Assembly (NCBI RefSeq): GCF_014649655.1
Contig: NZ_BMTL01000046.1
Span: 1 to 58,004, forward strand
Origin: Streptomyces humidus
GTDB lineage: Bacteria; Actinomycetota; Actinomycetes; Streptomycetales; Streptomycetaceae
Length of the DNA stretch: 58,004 nt
Direction: 5' to 3'
Positions 48,469 through 57,911 of this stretch are shown here, piece after piece. Positions within the stretch are counted from its first letter, which is position 1; each line of letters opens with the position of its first letter. A model generated the notes under the pieces. It had not been told where the DNA came from. It was given only the letters and a program-made list of their open reading frames with translations, and made no database searches. The position numbers were made by a program, and so were the translations under genes.

Positions 48469-49796
48469 GCGGGGTGGCTCTCCATGGAGGCGGTGGGGGT
48501 GTCGGGGACGAGGCGGGCGTGGACCGTCCAGCCTCCGTCGGCGTTGGGCCCGGTGGTGACGGTGCCGCCGTAGAGGGCGGCGCGTTCCCGCATGCCGAGC
48601 AGACCCCGTCCGTCGTACGACTGCCCGCCGGTTCCGGGAGTCCGGGGCGGGCCGGTGTCCTTGACGGTGACGTGGATGGCGTCGTCGGCGGCGAGGGTGA
48701 CGTGGACGGTGGTGTCGGCGGCGGAATGTTTCAGGGTGTTGGTCAGGGCCTCCTGGACGATGCGGTAGACGGCGAGCTGGAGTCCCCCAGCGAGATGGTC
48801 GAGCTCACCTTCGGCGTGCAGGGTGACGATGGGGCCGGCGGCCCGCACCCGGTCCAGGAGGGGTTCGAGGTCGGACAGTCCGGGCTGGGGGGCCAGAGGC
48901 TTGTCGGTTGTCGCCTCACCCTCGTCGCCGATGACCGAGAGCAGGCGGCGCAGCTCGGCCAGGGCGCCGCGTCCGCTGTCGGCGATGATCCTGAGGGTTT
49001 CGGCGCCGCGCTGGGGTTTCGCTTCGGCGAGCCCGGCGGCGCTGCCGGCCAGGCCGACGATCACGGCGAGGGTGTGGCCGAGGATGTCGTGCATCTCGCG
49101 GGCGACTCGGGCGCGCTCCTGGGCGGCGGCCAGCTTCGCACGCTGGTCGCGCTCCACCTGAAGATGGGCGGCGTACTCCTGCAGGGCGGCAATGTATGCC
49201 TGGACCAGCTTGCCGGTCAGGCCCAGCGCGGTGACCGCCGTCACCGCGACCACCGCCGGCCACAGTCCCCGATCGACCGCGAGCCCGTTGAACACGCCAC
49301 TGCCCGGGGCGGCCCACACGGCCGTCACGATTGTCTGCGTGACGGTCACCCCTGCGACCACGGCCGCCTCGGTGAGTGTGCCGAAGCGGCCCACGTTGTA
49401 CAGGACCGCCACCAGCCCGAAACTGGCCTCCGTCTGGATGTGCAGGAGATTGTCCAGGGTGAGGACGAGGGTCAGGAAGGCGAAGACCGGCAGCGGCCAC
49501 CGCGCCCGCCACAGCAGGGGGATGGTCACCGCTAGGTTCACCACCAGCATCGCCGCCCAGTCCGGTCCGGAACCGTCGGGAGCGTTCACCACGGACTTGA
49601 TGCCCAGCAGCGCGCACCCCAGCGGTACCGCCCACCGCCAGACCCACGGCCGGGCCTCGCCGGCTTGTGTCACCCGGCCCAGCCAGGTGAGCAGCCTGAC
49701 GACCGAGCGATACTCGGCATCACCCAGCCGGCTACGGCCGATCAGCACCTCGGGCTCGAGACCGGACGTCCATGTGACGGGGGGCGGTGAGGTCAT
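48465..49796 (-). CDS. Sensor histidine kinase, NarL/DesK type
   Basis: A 443-residue membrane kinase with five to six helices in the N-terminal part (about 70-210) and no large external sensor. A coiled coil leads to the HisKA_3 site REMHDILGHTLAVIVG. The ATPase domain has the N box VQEALTNTLKHSAA, DTGPP and GRGLLGMRERA. ATG 49796 has TTGGAG 8 bases upstream. A longer reading to 49895 lacks a ribosome-binding site. It is translationally coupled to the response regulator. Confidence 0.93.
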   Translation of the reverse strand: MTSPPPVTWTSGLEPEVLIGRSRLGDAEYRSVVRLLTWLGRVTQAGEARPWVWRWAVPLGCALLGIKSVVNAPDGSGPDWAAMLVVNLAVTIPLLWRARWPLPVFAFLTLVLTLDNLLHIQTEASFGLVAVLYNVGRFGTLTEAAVVAGVTVTQTIVTAVWAAPGSGVFNGLAVDRGLWPAVVAVTAVTALGLTGKLVQAYIAALQEYAAHLQVERDQRAKLAAAQERARVAREMHDILGHTLAVIVGLAGSAAGLAEAKPQRGAETLRIIADSGRGALAELRRLLSVIGDEGEATTDKPLAPQPGLSDLEPLLDRVRAAGPIVTLHAEGELDHLAGGLQLAVYRIVQEALTNTLKHSAADTTVHVTLAADDAIHVTVKDTGPPRTPGTGGQSYDGRGLLGMRERAALYGGTVTTGPNADGGWTVHARLVPDTPTASMESHPA

Positions 49797-49995
49797 GGCG
49801 TACGGCTCCAAGTGCGGGGCGGGCCGCTCGCCGGTTTTCGGGGGAGTCGGGACCGGCGAGCGGCTGTTCGGGGGCGTGTCGGTCGGTATGGCCATCGACC
49901 AGAAACCGAGGGTCGGTGGGATCGTACGGTCCGGAGCCGTCCTTCCCGGTGGCCGAGGCCCGCACAGGCTCGGGTTTCCGGGAGGGGATGGTCAG

Positions 49996-52467
49996 TTATT
50001 GCGGGTCCTGTACGGCTTCCTTGGCGCCCGCTGCTTTCGGCTCGGACGGGTCGACGGTGTCGGTATCGGCATCCCGTGCCCGGCTTCGCCCGAGCTTGGG
50101 CAACCGCGGGAGCTTGGGGCGGCGCTGTCGGGACGGTGCCGGGGCGTCGGCCCGTGAATGCAGGTTCGCCTCACCGGAGGTGGCGGCATCGGTGTGGTGG
50201 GCGCGGGTGTAGCCGTCCAGGATCGCGTCGACAGTGGCACTGCTGCTGCCTACGCCGACGCCCACCAGCTCGGCCCCCGCCGGCACGGTGCTCGTCATCG
50301 GATCGTCGAGCAGGTGGCGCAGCCTCTCGCCCTCGACGTCCATGTTCGGCAGCATCCGGTCCAGCCAGGCGGGCAGCGACCAGGCGCGGCGGCCGAGCAG
50401 GGCCATCACCGCGGGGACGATGGTCATGCGGACCACGAAGGCGTCGAAGAGGACGGAGACGGCGAGACCGAAGCCGACCGACTTCATCAGGGCATCGGGA
50501 GCCAGCATGAAGCCGGCGAAGACGGAGATCATGATGACCGCGGCAGCGGTGACCACCCGGCCGCTGTGCCGGAAGCCGGCGATCACGGCCTCTCGGGGCT
50601 CGGCCCCGTGGATGTACTCCTCCCGCATCCGGGTGACCAGGAAGACCTGGTAGTCCATGGCCAGGCCGAAGACCACACCCACCATGATGATCGGCAGCAC
50701 ACTCACGATCGGCGAGGCCTGCTCGATACCGAGCATGTCGGCGAGCCAGCCCCACTGGAAGACCGCGACCACCGCGCCGAGGGTGGCCAGGACGCTCAGC
50801 AGGAATCCGAGCGTCGCCGTGAGCGGGACCAGGATCGAGCGGAAGACCAACAGCAGCAGCACCATGGCCAGGCTGATCACGATGCTGAGGTAGGGGAAGA
50901 GGGCGGCGTTCAGCTTGCTGGAGGTGTCGATGTTGATTGCGGTCGTGCCGGTGACCATCAGCTGGGCGCCGGTGTCCTCCTGCAGGTGGGGACCCTGGTC
51001 GCGGATGGCGGAGACCAGGTCGACAGTGTCCTGGCTGGTGGGCGAGGAGCCCGGAACGGCGCGGATGAGGGCCACGTCGCCGGAGGGGTTGAAGGCGGCG
51101 GGGCTGACCGAGACGATGTCGGGCAGCTTTTCCAGCATCCCGGCCGCCTCCTTGGCAGCGGCCGGTGCGTCGTCGCTGCCGCGGGCGTCGACCACCACGG
51201 CCAGCGGACCGTTGTAGCCGGGACCGAAGCCCTTTGCGATGGTCTCGTACGCGATGCGCTGGGTGCTGCCTGGGCTGGCCGTCGAGTCGTCGGGCAGGGC
51301 CAGTTGCAGCGACAGGAACGGGATACCCAGCACGAGCAGGCCGGCCACACAGACGCCGAGCGCCTTCAGCGGTTTGCGCAGCACCAGCCGCGACCAGCGC
51401 ACCCCCATCGACTCGCCCTCGCCACGCTCCAGCGCCCGCATCCGGCGGGTCTTGAACCGGCCGCTGGCGATCTTCGTACCGGTGAAACCCAGGAGCGCGG
51501 GCAGCAGGGTCAGCGCGAGGAGCACGGCGACGACGATGGCGAAGGCCCCGCCGAGGCCCAGGTCGGTCAGCAGCTTGATGCCGATGACACTGAGTCCGGC
51601 CAGCGCGATGACCACGGTCAGGCCCGCGAACACCACCGCGGAGCCCGCGGTACCGAGAGCGCGCCCTGCGGCTTCCTCCGGGTCGCGGCCCTGCCCCAGC
51701 TCGTCTCGGTAGCGGGAGACGATGAACAGGGCGTAGTCGATGGCCACCGCGAGGCCGAGCATCAGCGCCAGCGTCGAGGTCTGGGTGCTCAGGTCGATGA
51801 AGGCGGAGGCGATGGTGATCGAGGAGATCGCCGTGATCACCCCGGCGACGGCGGTCAGCAGCGGCAGCCCGGCCGCGATCAGCGAGCCGAAGGTGATCGC
51901 CAGCACGACCGCCGCCACGAGGATGCCGATCACCTCGCCTACGCCCTGGTGGATGCCTTCCCTCATGGCGCTGCCGCCCATGCTCACCACGAGGCCCGCC
52001 TCTCGGCCCTCCTCGGCGACCTTCTTCACGTCCTCGCGGGCCCGGTCGGTCACATCACTGTCGGTGACCTTGTAGGTCACCTGAGCGAAGGCGATCGTCC
52101 CGTCCCTGCTGACGGTGCCGCCGGTGTAGGGGTCGACGACGTTCGCCACCTGGGAGGCCCGCTTCAACTCGCCGACCAGCGACTCGACCTCACTTCTGTG
52201 GGCGCCCGAGGTCAGTTTCTGCCCCTCGGGCGCCTCGAAGACGACGCGGGCCGTGGCGCCGCCCGCGGATGTCTGCGGGAACTGCTTCTTCAGCAGGTCC
52301 TGCGCCTTCTGCGACTGGGTGCCGGGGACGGCGAAGGAACTCGACGTGTGGGCCGACACGCTGAACATGCCGATACCGAGAGCGGCCAGGACGGCGATCC
52401 ACAACGCCAGGACCAGCCGCCGTCGGCGGAACGAGAACCGGCCCAGCCGGTAGAGGAAGGTGGCCAC
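49996..52467 (-). CDS. MMPL family RND transporter
   Basis: An 823-residue membrane transporter with the 12-helix RND/MMPL layout: helix 1 near residue 20, a periplasmic domain, helices 2-6 (including the GLAVAIDYALFIVSRYRDEL proton-relay helix), a second periplasmic domain, and helices 8-12 with VFGLAMDYQVFLVTRMREEY. Both D-Y pairs of the relay helices are present. Members export lipids or drugs. A hydrophilic, Arg/Pro-rich C-terminal tail of about 100 residues ends the protein. GGGAG lies 7 bases before the GTG. It shares its strand with the two-component pair. Confidence 0.93.
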   Translation of the reverse strand: MATFLYRLGRFSFRRRRLVLALWIAVLAALGIGMFSVSAHTSSSFAVPGTQSQKAQDLLKKQFPQTSAGGATARVVFEAPEGQKLTSGAHRSEVESLVGELKRASQVANVVDPYTGGTVSRDGTIAFAQVTYKVTDSDVTDRAREDVKKVAEEGREAGLVVSMGGSAMREGIHQGVGEVIGILVAAVVLAITFGSLIAAGLPLLTAVAGVITAISSITIASAFIDLSTQTSTLALMLGLAVAIDYALFIVSRYRDELGQGRDPEEAAGRALGTAGSAVVFAGLTVVIALAGLSVIGIKLLTDLGLGGAFAIVVAVLLALTLLPALLGFTGTKIASGRFKTRRMRALERGEGESMGVRWSRLVLRKPLKALGVCVAGLLVLGIPFLSLQLALPDDSTASPGSTQRIAYETIAKGFGPGYNGPLAVVVDARGSDDAPAAAKEAAGMLEKLPDIVSVSPAAFNPSGDVALIRAVPGSSPTSQDTVDLVSAIRDQGPHLQEDTGAQLMVTGTTAINIDTSSKLNAALFPYLSIVISLAMVLLLLVFRSILVPLTATLGFLLSVLATLGAVVAVFQWGWLADMLGIEQASPIVSVLPIIMVGVVFGLAMDYQVFLVTRMREEYIHGAEPREAVIAGFRHSGRVVTAAAVIMISVFAGFMLAPDALMKSVGFGLAVSVLFDAFVVRMTIVPAVMALLGRRAWSLPAWLDRMLPNMDVEGERLRHLLDDPMTSTVPAGAELVGVGVGSSSATVDAILDGYTRAHHTDAATSGEANLHSRADAPAPSRQRRPKLPRLPKLGRSRARDADTDTVDPSEPKAAGAKEAVQDPQ

Positions 52468-53046
52468 GGAGAACTCCCGGAGGCGTGCCGAAAAGGGAAC
52501 GCCTCGAATCTAGAAATGAAAACGCGGGATTCCGTGGGCCGAAGGATGCGAATACGAGGCCGGGGACCGGTACCGCGGTGCCGCTCGGATGTCGTACCTG
52601 CGTCGTACGGCGGGGGATGCCGTCCGTCGCTCACTGGCGGCTGGTGCGCCAGAGGCCGCCGAATCCTGATGTGACCGCCAGGTCGCTGCCGCCAAGGGCT
52701 CCAGGGCTTGTAGAAGAACTCCGTCGCTGGCAGGTCAGGGCGGGCGACGGGCGATGGCGAGCGCCTCGCGGACGTTGTTGAGCCTGCCGACGCTGATCTT
52801 GCTCCGCCCGGCCATCAAGGCCCTGACAGGACCGCCGGGGTGAACCCGATGCCCCTGTCGCTCGGAGTGTGAGCAGGCTGTATTCGGGCTCAGCAGCGGT
52901 GGTAGGGGTGGCCCGGGCTCCACCGTGTTTCCGCGTCGGCTTCATCGGGCTGGCGCGGCGGCGGGATCGTTTCGCGAGGGAAGAACGCGTCGTAGATCCT
53001 CGGGCTCCGGTGGAAGGCGATGAACTTGTGGGTGGAGAAATGCTGC
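52468..53046. other. Region downstream of the Tn7-like operon
   Basis: 579 bases between the MMPL start and the last TniQ stop. A protein-like stretch in a different frame (EQHFSTHKFIAFHRSPRIYD, minus strand, about 52920-53045) directly after the TniQ stop may be its shifted C terminus. No transposon end repeats matching the right side were recognised. Confidence 0.45.
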
Positions 53047-53568
53047 TCAACCCACGCGGGCCACCAGGTTTCGGTGGTGTCTCTGGGCTCGTAGCGTGTC
53101 GGGGAGTCTGCTGATGTCGACTTGCTCGTCGGCGTTGGCGATGCCGTTGCCGATCCAGAGGCGGTGGCGGAGACAGACGTTGCGGTCATGAGTGGTCCAG
53201 CAGGTCACGGGCATGGTGATGCCTGCGGCGTGGGTGCAACGGCGGCAGGCGGGACGCTGGATGGCGGTGTGCAGGGCTGAGCGCGGACGGCCGATGGTGC
53301 CGGGCTTGTCGATAGCGTCGGAGTCGGTGTCGACGTCGAGGAATTCAGGCAGGGCCAGTTCCAGGGCGCGTTGGCGGACTCCCGCCGCGGCGGCGAGAGG
53401 CTCAAGGAGTGTGTTGGCCGGGGTCTTCTTGGTGCGGCGGATCTTCAAGAGGGGCAGCAACTGGTCGGCCGGAAGGTGGTTGGCGGCGGCGAGCCGGTGG
53501 AGGAAGGAGTCCAGGGTCTCGTTGTGAAAGAGGGAGACCGTTCGCGGAAGTGGCTGTCGCGGTGGCAC
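53047..53568 (-). CDS. tniQ: TniQ family protein (second copy), possibly shortened
   Basis: A 173-residue targeting factor. LPRTVSLFHNETLDSFLHRL and AAANHLPADQLLPLL form the TniQ N-terminal helical motif. Then come RPACRRCTHAAGI (CxxC zinc half-site) and PVTCWTTHDRNVCLRHRLWI, the usual C-x-x-H pair, ending in LRAQRHHRNLVARVG. TniQ/TnsD proteins choose target DNA and recruit TnsC. The GTG start overlaps the TAG of the upstream gene by one base. A stop follows soon, but a plausible continuation in another frame suggests a frameshift near 53050, which would give about 226 residues. Confidence 0.8.
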   Translation of the reverse strand: MPPRQPLPRTVSLFHNETLDSFLHRLAAANHLPADQLLPLLKIRRTKKTPANTLLEPLAAAAGVRQRALELALPEFLDVDTDSDAIDKPGTIGRPRSALHTAIQRPACRRCTHAAGITMPVTCWTTHDRNVCLRHRLWIGNGIANADEQVDISRLPDTLRAQRHHRNLVARVG

Positions 53569-54206
53569 TACTCGTCGTGTTCCCGCAGATGGGGAAGGTC
53601 GGGGAGGGCCCTGAGGCGTTCACGGTGGGCCGCGGCGCGGCAGATACGGGAACACCACACCGGCCGGCACCGACTTTCGCGTGAGGAGCTTGTCCTCTGC
53701 TGCCGAGCCTGCCCGCAGTGTCCGCACTGCCCCCTGGCCCATCGGGCTTCGTAGGCGGCTTGCCTGCAAGGTTCGGAGCACCAGCGAAAAGGGCGGTTGC
53801 GTTCGATGACGGTGCCGCAGTGGGCGCAGGGTGCTCTATGGACGGTGTGCCGGCGGGCGCCCTGAGGCGAGAGCGGGACGCGCTTCCGGCGGGCGATCAG
53901 GCGGCAGCGGCCGGAACACCATCGTGCGGGTCGGCCCTTGACCGTCCGGGAGCGCAGGGGCCGGAAACAGTTGCCGCATCGCGTGTCGATCAGTGCTCGT
54001 TGCAGGTCAGCAAGGGGGCGTCCCGTGACCGCGGCCAGTTTCTCGACGAGGGGCGGTCCGACGGAGCCCATGGCGCAGAGGTGGGAGCGCAGATCAGCGG
54101 GCGGGAGGTGGTTGGCGTGCGCCAGGCGCCGGATGTAGGAGTCGACGGTGTCGTCGTCGGCCGGGCGAACATAGATCGGCAGGTGAGGAGGAGGGATATC
54201 GATCAT
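53568..54206 (-). CDS. tniQ: TniQ-like protein with three C-terminal zinc fingers
   Basis: A 212-residue protein. Residues 1-70 hold a TniQ-type N-terminal motif (DDTVDSYIRRLAHANHLPPA). The rest is three treble-clef-like fingers: C77/C80 with C97/C101, C127/C130 with C143/C147, and C161/C164 with C185/C189. Each ends in WCSxxC-R-xA. The usual TniQ HTH and zinc core are replaced by these fingers, which may read DNA or bind TnsC. The ATG overlaps the tnsC stop (ATGA). It ends at the start of the second TniQ gene. Two unlike TniQ proteins could serve two target classes. Confidence 0.8.
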   Translation of the reverse strand: MIDIPPPHLPIYVRPADDDTVDSYIRRLAHANHLPPADLRSHLCAMGSVGPPLVEKLAAVTGRPLADLQRALIDTRCGNCFRPLRSRTVKGRPARWCSGRCRLIARRKRVPLSPQGARRHTVHRAPCAHCGTVIERNRPFRWCSEPCRQAAYEARWARGQCGHCGQARQQRTSSSRESRCRPVWCSRICRAAAHRERLRALPDLPHLREHDE

Positions 54207-55251
54207 CGCTGCCTGGTCGGCTTTCGGGCGGGACGAACGGATTCCGCGGCGTGATCCAGGGGGATGGCGTCGAGTCCGTCCTTGGTGACGCGCTCGGTGC
54301 CGTTGAGGATCGCGTCGATCGCGGCGCCCCGGATGGCGTGGGACAGGGCTCCGATCATCCCGTCGGTGCGGTTGTGCAGGTAGCGGTCCAGTTTGACCAG
54401 GCTGCGCGGTGGATGATCGTGCAGGATGAGGGTCTCTTCCATGGTCGCGATCAGCCCTTTCCATTCGTCGCCGTAGGGGAACGGGCCGGTGGGGACGAGG
54501 GTGAAACGGCCCGCGATCTGAGCGCCTCGCGTGCGGACCAGCAGTTCACTGGTCTCCAAGTCGATCCCGGCGTAGACGAAGGTCGCGGGGATGCGCTCGG
54601 AGAAGTACTTCAAGGTGTCGGAGACCTCGGCGCCGGCCCGCGTCCTCTGCGAGATGTTGTGGATCTCGTCGACGACCACGAGACCGGTGCGGGTATCGGT
54701 GCAGACCCCACCACGGCCTCGATGATGTCGGTCATGTTCGACCGGGGATGGACCGGAAGTCCCAGGAACCGGGCGAACTCCGCCGCGACCATGCGGGCGG
54801 TCGCAGCAGGCGGAACCGTGATGCAGAGAACCGGAATCCGGTCGGAGATCTGCGGGTGGCGGGCCCGGTCGAGAAGTTCGTGAGCGCGGCCGAGTTGGGC
54901 GATGGCGCTGGTCTTGCCGGTGCCGGGAAGGCCCGAGACCATCAATCCGCGGCGGGCGCTGATCGCGTGCCGGTTCAGCAGGACCAGGCGACGGCCGCAG
55001 ATCCGTGTCTTCTCCACGAACGACGTGGAGACCGTGAGCATCCGGGCGTGGTGGTCGAGGCGGTCCTCGTCGTGAAGGTCTTGCTCGGTCGGTGACAGTT
55101 GCTTCAACTGTCCTGGGGACAGTCGGCCCGGAGACGGGGGCGGCCCGTCGATGAATTTCCGCCACCCGGCCAGAGTGGTCAGCTGCCGGTTCGCCTCGGC
55201 GTCGGACTCCTGCACTGTCGTGGGCCCGGCCTCTGGGCAGGAAAGGGTCAT
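54203..55251 (-). pseudogene. tnsC: TnsC-like AAA+ ATPase, frameshifted
   Basis: About 349 residues if restored. The first frame (ATG 55251) gives an N-terminal helical region, Walker A SGLPGTGKTSAIAQLGRAHE and an SNMTDIIEAVVG segment. The second frame continues with VCTDTRTGLVVVDEIHNISQ, which holds Walker B, and sensor regions to the stop at 54203. The break is at the CCCC run 54706-54709. One extra C would rejoin AVVG to VCTDTRTG. TnsC bridges target selector and transposase. Overlaps with tnsB and tniQ show operon coupling. It is dead unless the shift is a sequencing error. Confidence 0.85.
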
Positions 55252-57128
55252 GGTCGCCTCCAGGGGTTGGCGAGCGGGTCGAACAGACCCAGCGGGATGA
55301 CGTCGGCGAGTTCGGTGTCCGACTCGTCGTTGCATTCGGGGTTGTTGGCGGGCGGATCGGGGACCGAGCGGTCGGTCGATGTGGCCCGAGTACGAGCGGC
55401 GACGCGACGGTCGCGCCGTGAACGCTTGGCCGGAGGGTCTTTCTCGCCAGCGGGCCCGTCGTGGGCCCGCCGCAGCAGAGCCGCGGCCGCATCCGCGATC
55501 TGTTCCTCGGTGCCTCCGGGGACCTGGGCGCGAGCGTGGTCCCAGGCCAGCTCACCGAAAGGGACGCCGACGCGGTGCAGATGCTTCCAGAACACGGTGA
55601 TCCACCGATCAGCGCGCGAGTCGCGTACCCAGATCCGGGACACGTCGTAGGGGTCGTAGTGGACCTCCCACAGACCCTTCCTCGCCGTCACCCCCGAGCT
55701 CTGGCGGCGCAACGGGTTTAACTCCGGGCTGTCGTAGGTGCGGTGCTTGATGCGGATCCCGTAGGCGTTGATCGCCTGCCAGCGCTCGGGCAGCAACTCG
55801 ACGTAGTCCTCTCCGCCGAGCGGCACTGGCACGTATCCGCAGGATTCAAGCAGCGTCGCGTACTTCTCGTTCGGCGAGAACGCCCGCCCCGGTGCGTCCG
55901 GGTCGCGCAGCGAGTCGTGGGGCCTCGTTTGCCAGACGGCAATGATCCACTCGTCGAGAAGGTTCTGAAGTTCGGGCAGCGACCACAGCGGTCTGTCTTC
56001 CAGGCCGCGGCCCCGGCGGTCCGTCGTCGAGCCGGTGTATCCCGCGACGAACTGAGCGAACAACGAGGCCACGGAGCCCAGGGTCTTCTCGATCGTGCCC
56101 TTGTCGGTCGGGGTCGCCCTGTGCGCCTGCTGCAGGTTGATGCCCAGATAACGGCAGGACGACCTGAACGCGTGCGAAATGAACACGCTTCCGTGGTCGC
56201 AGACGATCGTCTCCGGCACGATCACCGGGCGGGCAGCCGCGTGCTCCAGGCGCTCGTCGATGCTCAGTAGCCGCCGGTGCGGCAACGCTGACCGGGACAT
56301 CCGCAAGGCTTCCGCCCAGCCCGGACGCATCGCCTCAGGGGTCACACTGCGAGCCAGCAACGCGGAGGCGTCCGCGGTCTACGTGGAGGGCCGCAGCACC
56401 GCCGCGGTGATCGACCTGGTGGCAATGTCGACCATGGCCGTCAGCTCGGCCTTCTCGGCGACGCCGTCATCCAGCCGCACCAGCACGTCCATCGGCGTGG
56501 AATCAATCTGCATCAGCTCACCGGGCGCACTGGCCGGTACTTCGCCGAACGGCCCGGACGGACGTGCCCCGACCGAGCGGCGGGTGCGGGCCGACCCGGT
56601 GGCGTGGGTGCCGACGGCGAGCTTGTCGAACAGCCGGTAGAGCGTGGCCCGCGAAGGCAGTTCAACTTCGGCGGTCTCCTCCCTACCGGACAGAATCTGT
56701 TGCGTCCGCCAGAGAGTGAAGCCGATGGTCCTCGACGACGCGTCGGCGGTCTCGGCGATCGCCTGTCGCATCGCCTCCACCACAACCGGGTCGACCTGGC
56801 CGAAGGCCTGCATCTGCTTGGCCGACCGGCCGTCCGCCAGCCCGACCAGCCCATCCCGCTGGTAACGCTGGTGCCGTTGCTTGATGCCGCTGGCCGACAC
56901 CTGATGCCCCGCCGCCGTCAGCTCGGCAGCCTTGGCCCGCTCGCGTTGGGCCAGCGAGTGCCGTTTCGGGTCGAACCCCGGCCGCGGCTTGGTGCCTTCC
57001 GGAGCATCCGGCGGCAGACCGTGCTGGACCTCCAAAATGTGCCTCTCCCACCAGCGGGCCTGATCAGCCGCAGCCTTGGGGAACTCCGCGATCCGGGAGG
57101 TCGGCGGCACCCGCCGCTTGCCGGTCAC
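55248..57128 (-). pseudogene. tnsB: TnsB-like DDE transposase interrupted by an in-frame amber stop
   Basis: About 626 codons from GTG 57128, which overlaps the tnsA stop (GTGA). The N-terminal DNA-binding helices (QRERAKAAELTAAGHQVSAS, LYRLFDKLAVG) lead to an RNase H fold with D209 (LMQIDSTPMDVLV), D311 (TIVCDHGSVF) and E347 (TPTDKGTIEKTLG), a DD35E triad. Codon 250 is TAG (56381-56379) within LRPST-stop-TADASALLARS. The frame is unchanged on both sides, so a single base change (probably AAG to TAG) cut the gene between the first and second catalytic residues. Confidence 0.88.
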
Positions 57129-57877
57129 CGGGCAACTCCCCTGGCCAGGTGCACGATTGTGCCAGGTCCCAGCAACTCGACCGTTGTGTCCTCGGTGATC
57201 AGCACCTGAAGCCAGAGGAGGTGGAACAACACCGGCAGTGTCGACAGCCGGTCCCCTGCCGCATCCGCCCCTACCATCAGCGGCCCTGGGATGGAGAAGA
57301 CCTCCCGGAGCCGGGCCGCGGCCGGGTCGTGCAGACAGCGTGGGTGCCGGTAGCGCGACAGCCACCGGACATTCGCCAGCAGCACCGCGTCCGGTATCCC
57401 CAACCGCTCGAACCTCCAACCGGCCTGGGCACAGACCAGGCGCGTCACCTCGAATGCCTCGGCGTCCTTCGGCTCGATCCGCTCGTCCGCACGGACATCG
57501 ACGACCACCGCAGAGCCGTCCGCGCGGCGCACGAAGTAGTCCGGGGCGTGCCGACGCTCCCGCCCACCGTCATGCCAGTGCAGCCAGAACGGCTGCGAGC
57601 CGATCCCCACGACGTCCGGATCGAAGTCCATCAGCAGCAGCCGGTCCCGCTCCAGCCACGATTCAAAGCCCACGTGCCGCCCGGTCGTCGCCGACCAGTA
57701 CCACCCCGGGAAATGACGCTCACCGCGCGACCACCGGAACGTGCGCACTGGATCAACATCCTCGAACCGGCTCGTCACACAGTCCCGCAGCGGACGCCGA
57801 CGACGCCCGTGTACCGCGTCGACGTACGACAACTCGACGCACGGCCCTGTCTGATCCACCCCAGCCGGTACAGCCAT
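57125..57877 (-). CDS. tnsA: TnsA-like endonuclease
   Basis: A 250-residue protein first in the operon. The restriction-enzyme-like core reads GRHVGFESWLERDRLLLMDF (E72), RRHAPDYFVRRADGSAVVVD (D113) and VVVDVR. In Tn7 TnsA the last motif ends with a catalytic lysine (QVK), and here R129 stands at that place. The family cuts the 5' strand so the element moves by cut-and-paste. Residues after 150 form a helical C terminus that may contact TnsC. GGGGGTGCTGG lies before the ATG. This is the only one of the first three genes that is intact. Confidence 0.85.
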   Translation of the reverse strand: MAVPAGVDQTGPCVELSYVDAVHGRRRRPLRDCVTSRFEDVDPVRTFRWSRGERHFPGWYWSATTGRHVGFESWLERDRLLLMDFDPDVVGIGSQPFWLHWHDGGRERRHAPDYFVRRADGSAVVVDVRADERIEPKDAEAFEVTRLVCAQAGWRFERLGIPDAVLLANVRWLSRYRHPRCLHDPAAARLREVFSIPGPLMVGADAAGDRLSTLPVLFHLLWLQVLITEDTTVELLGPGTIVHLARGVAR

Positions 57878-57911
57878 CCAGCACCCCCGGCGCCCTCAGT
57901 CGCGCGACTAG

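Larger units (their letters stand above)
53047..57877 (-). mobile_element. Tn7-like transposon core: TnsA, TnsB, TnsC and two TniQ proteins
   Basis: Five minus-strand genes overlap or touch (GTGA, ATGA, ATGA, TAGTG junctions): TnsA-like nuclease, DDE transposase, AAA+ ATPase, a zinc-finger TniQ and a second TniQ. This gene order belongs to Tn7-like elements. An in-frame stop in tnsB and a frameshift in tnsC make it probably immobile. End sequences and cargo could not be identified, and the right boundary may lie near or past the window edge. Confidence 0.82.
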
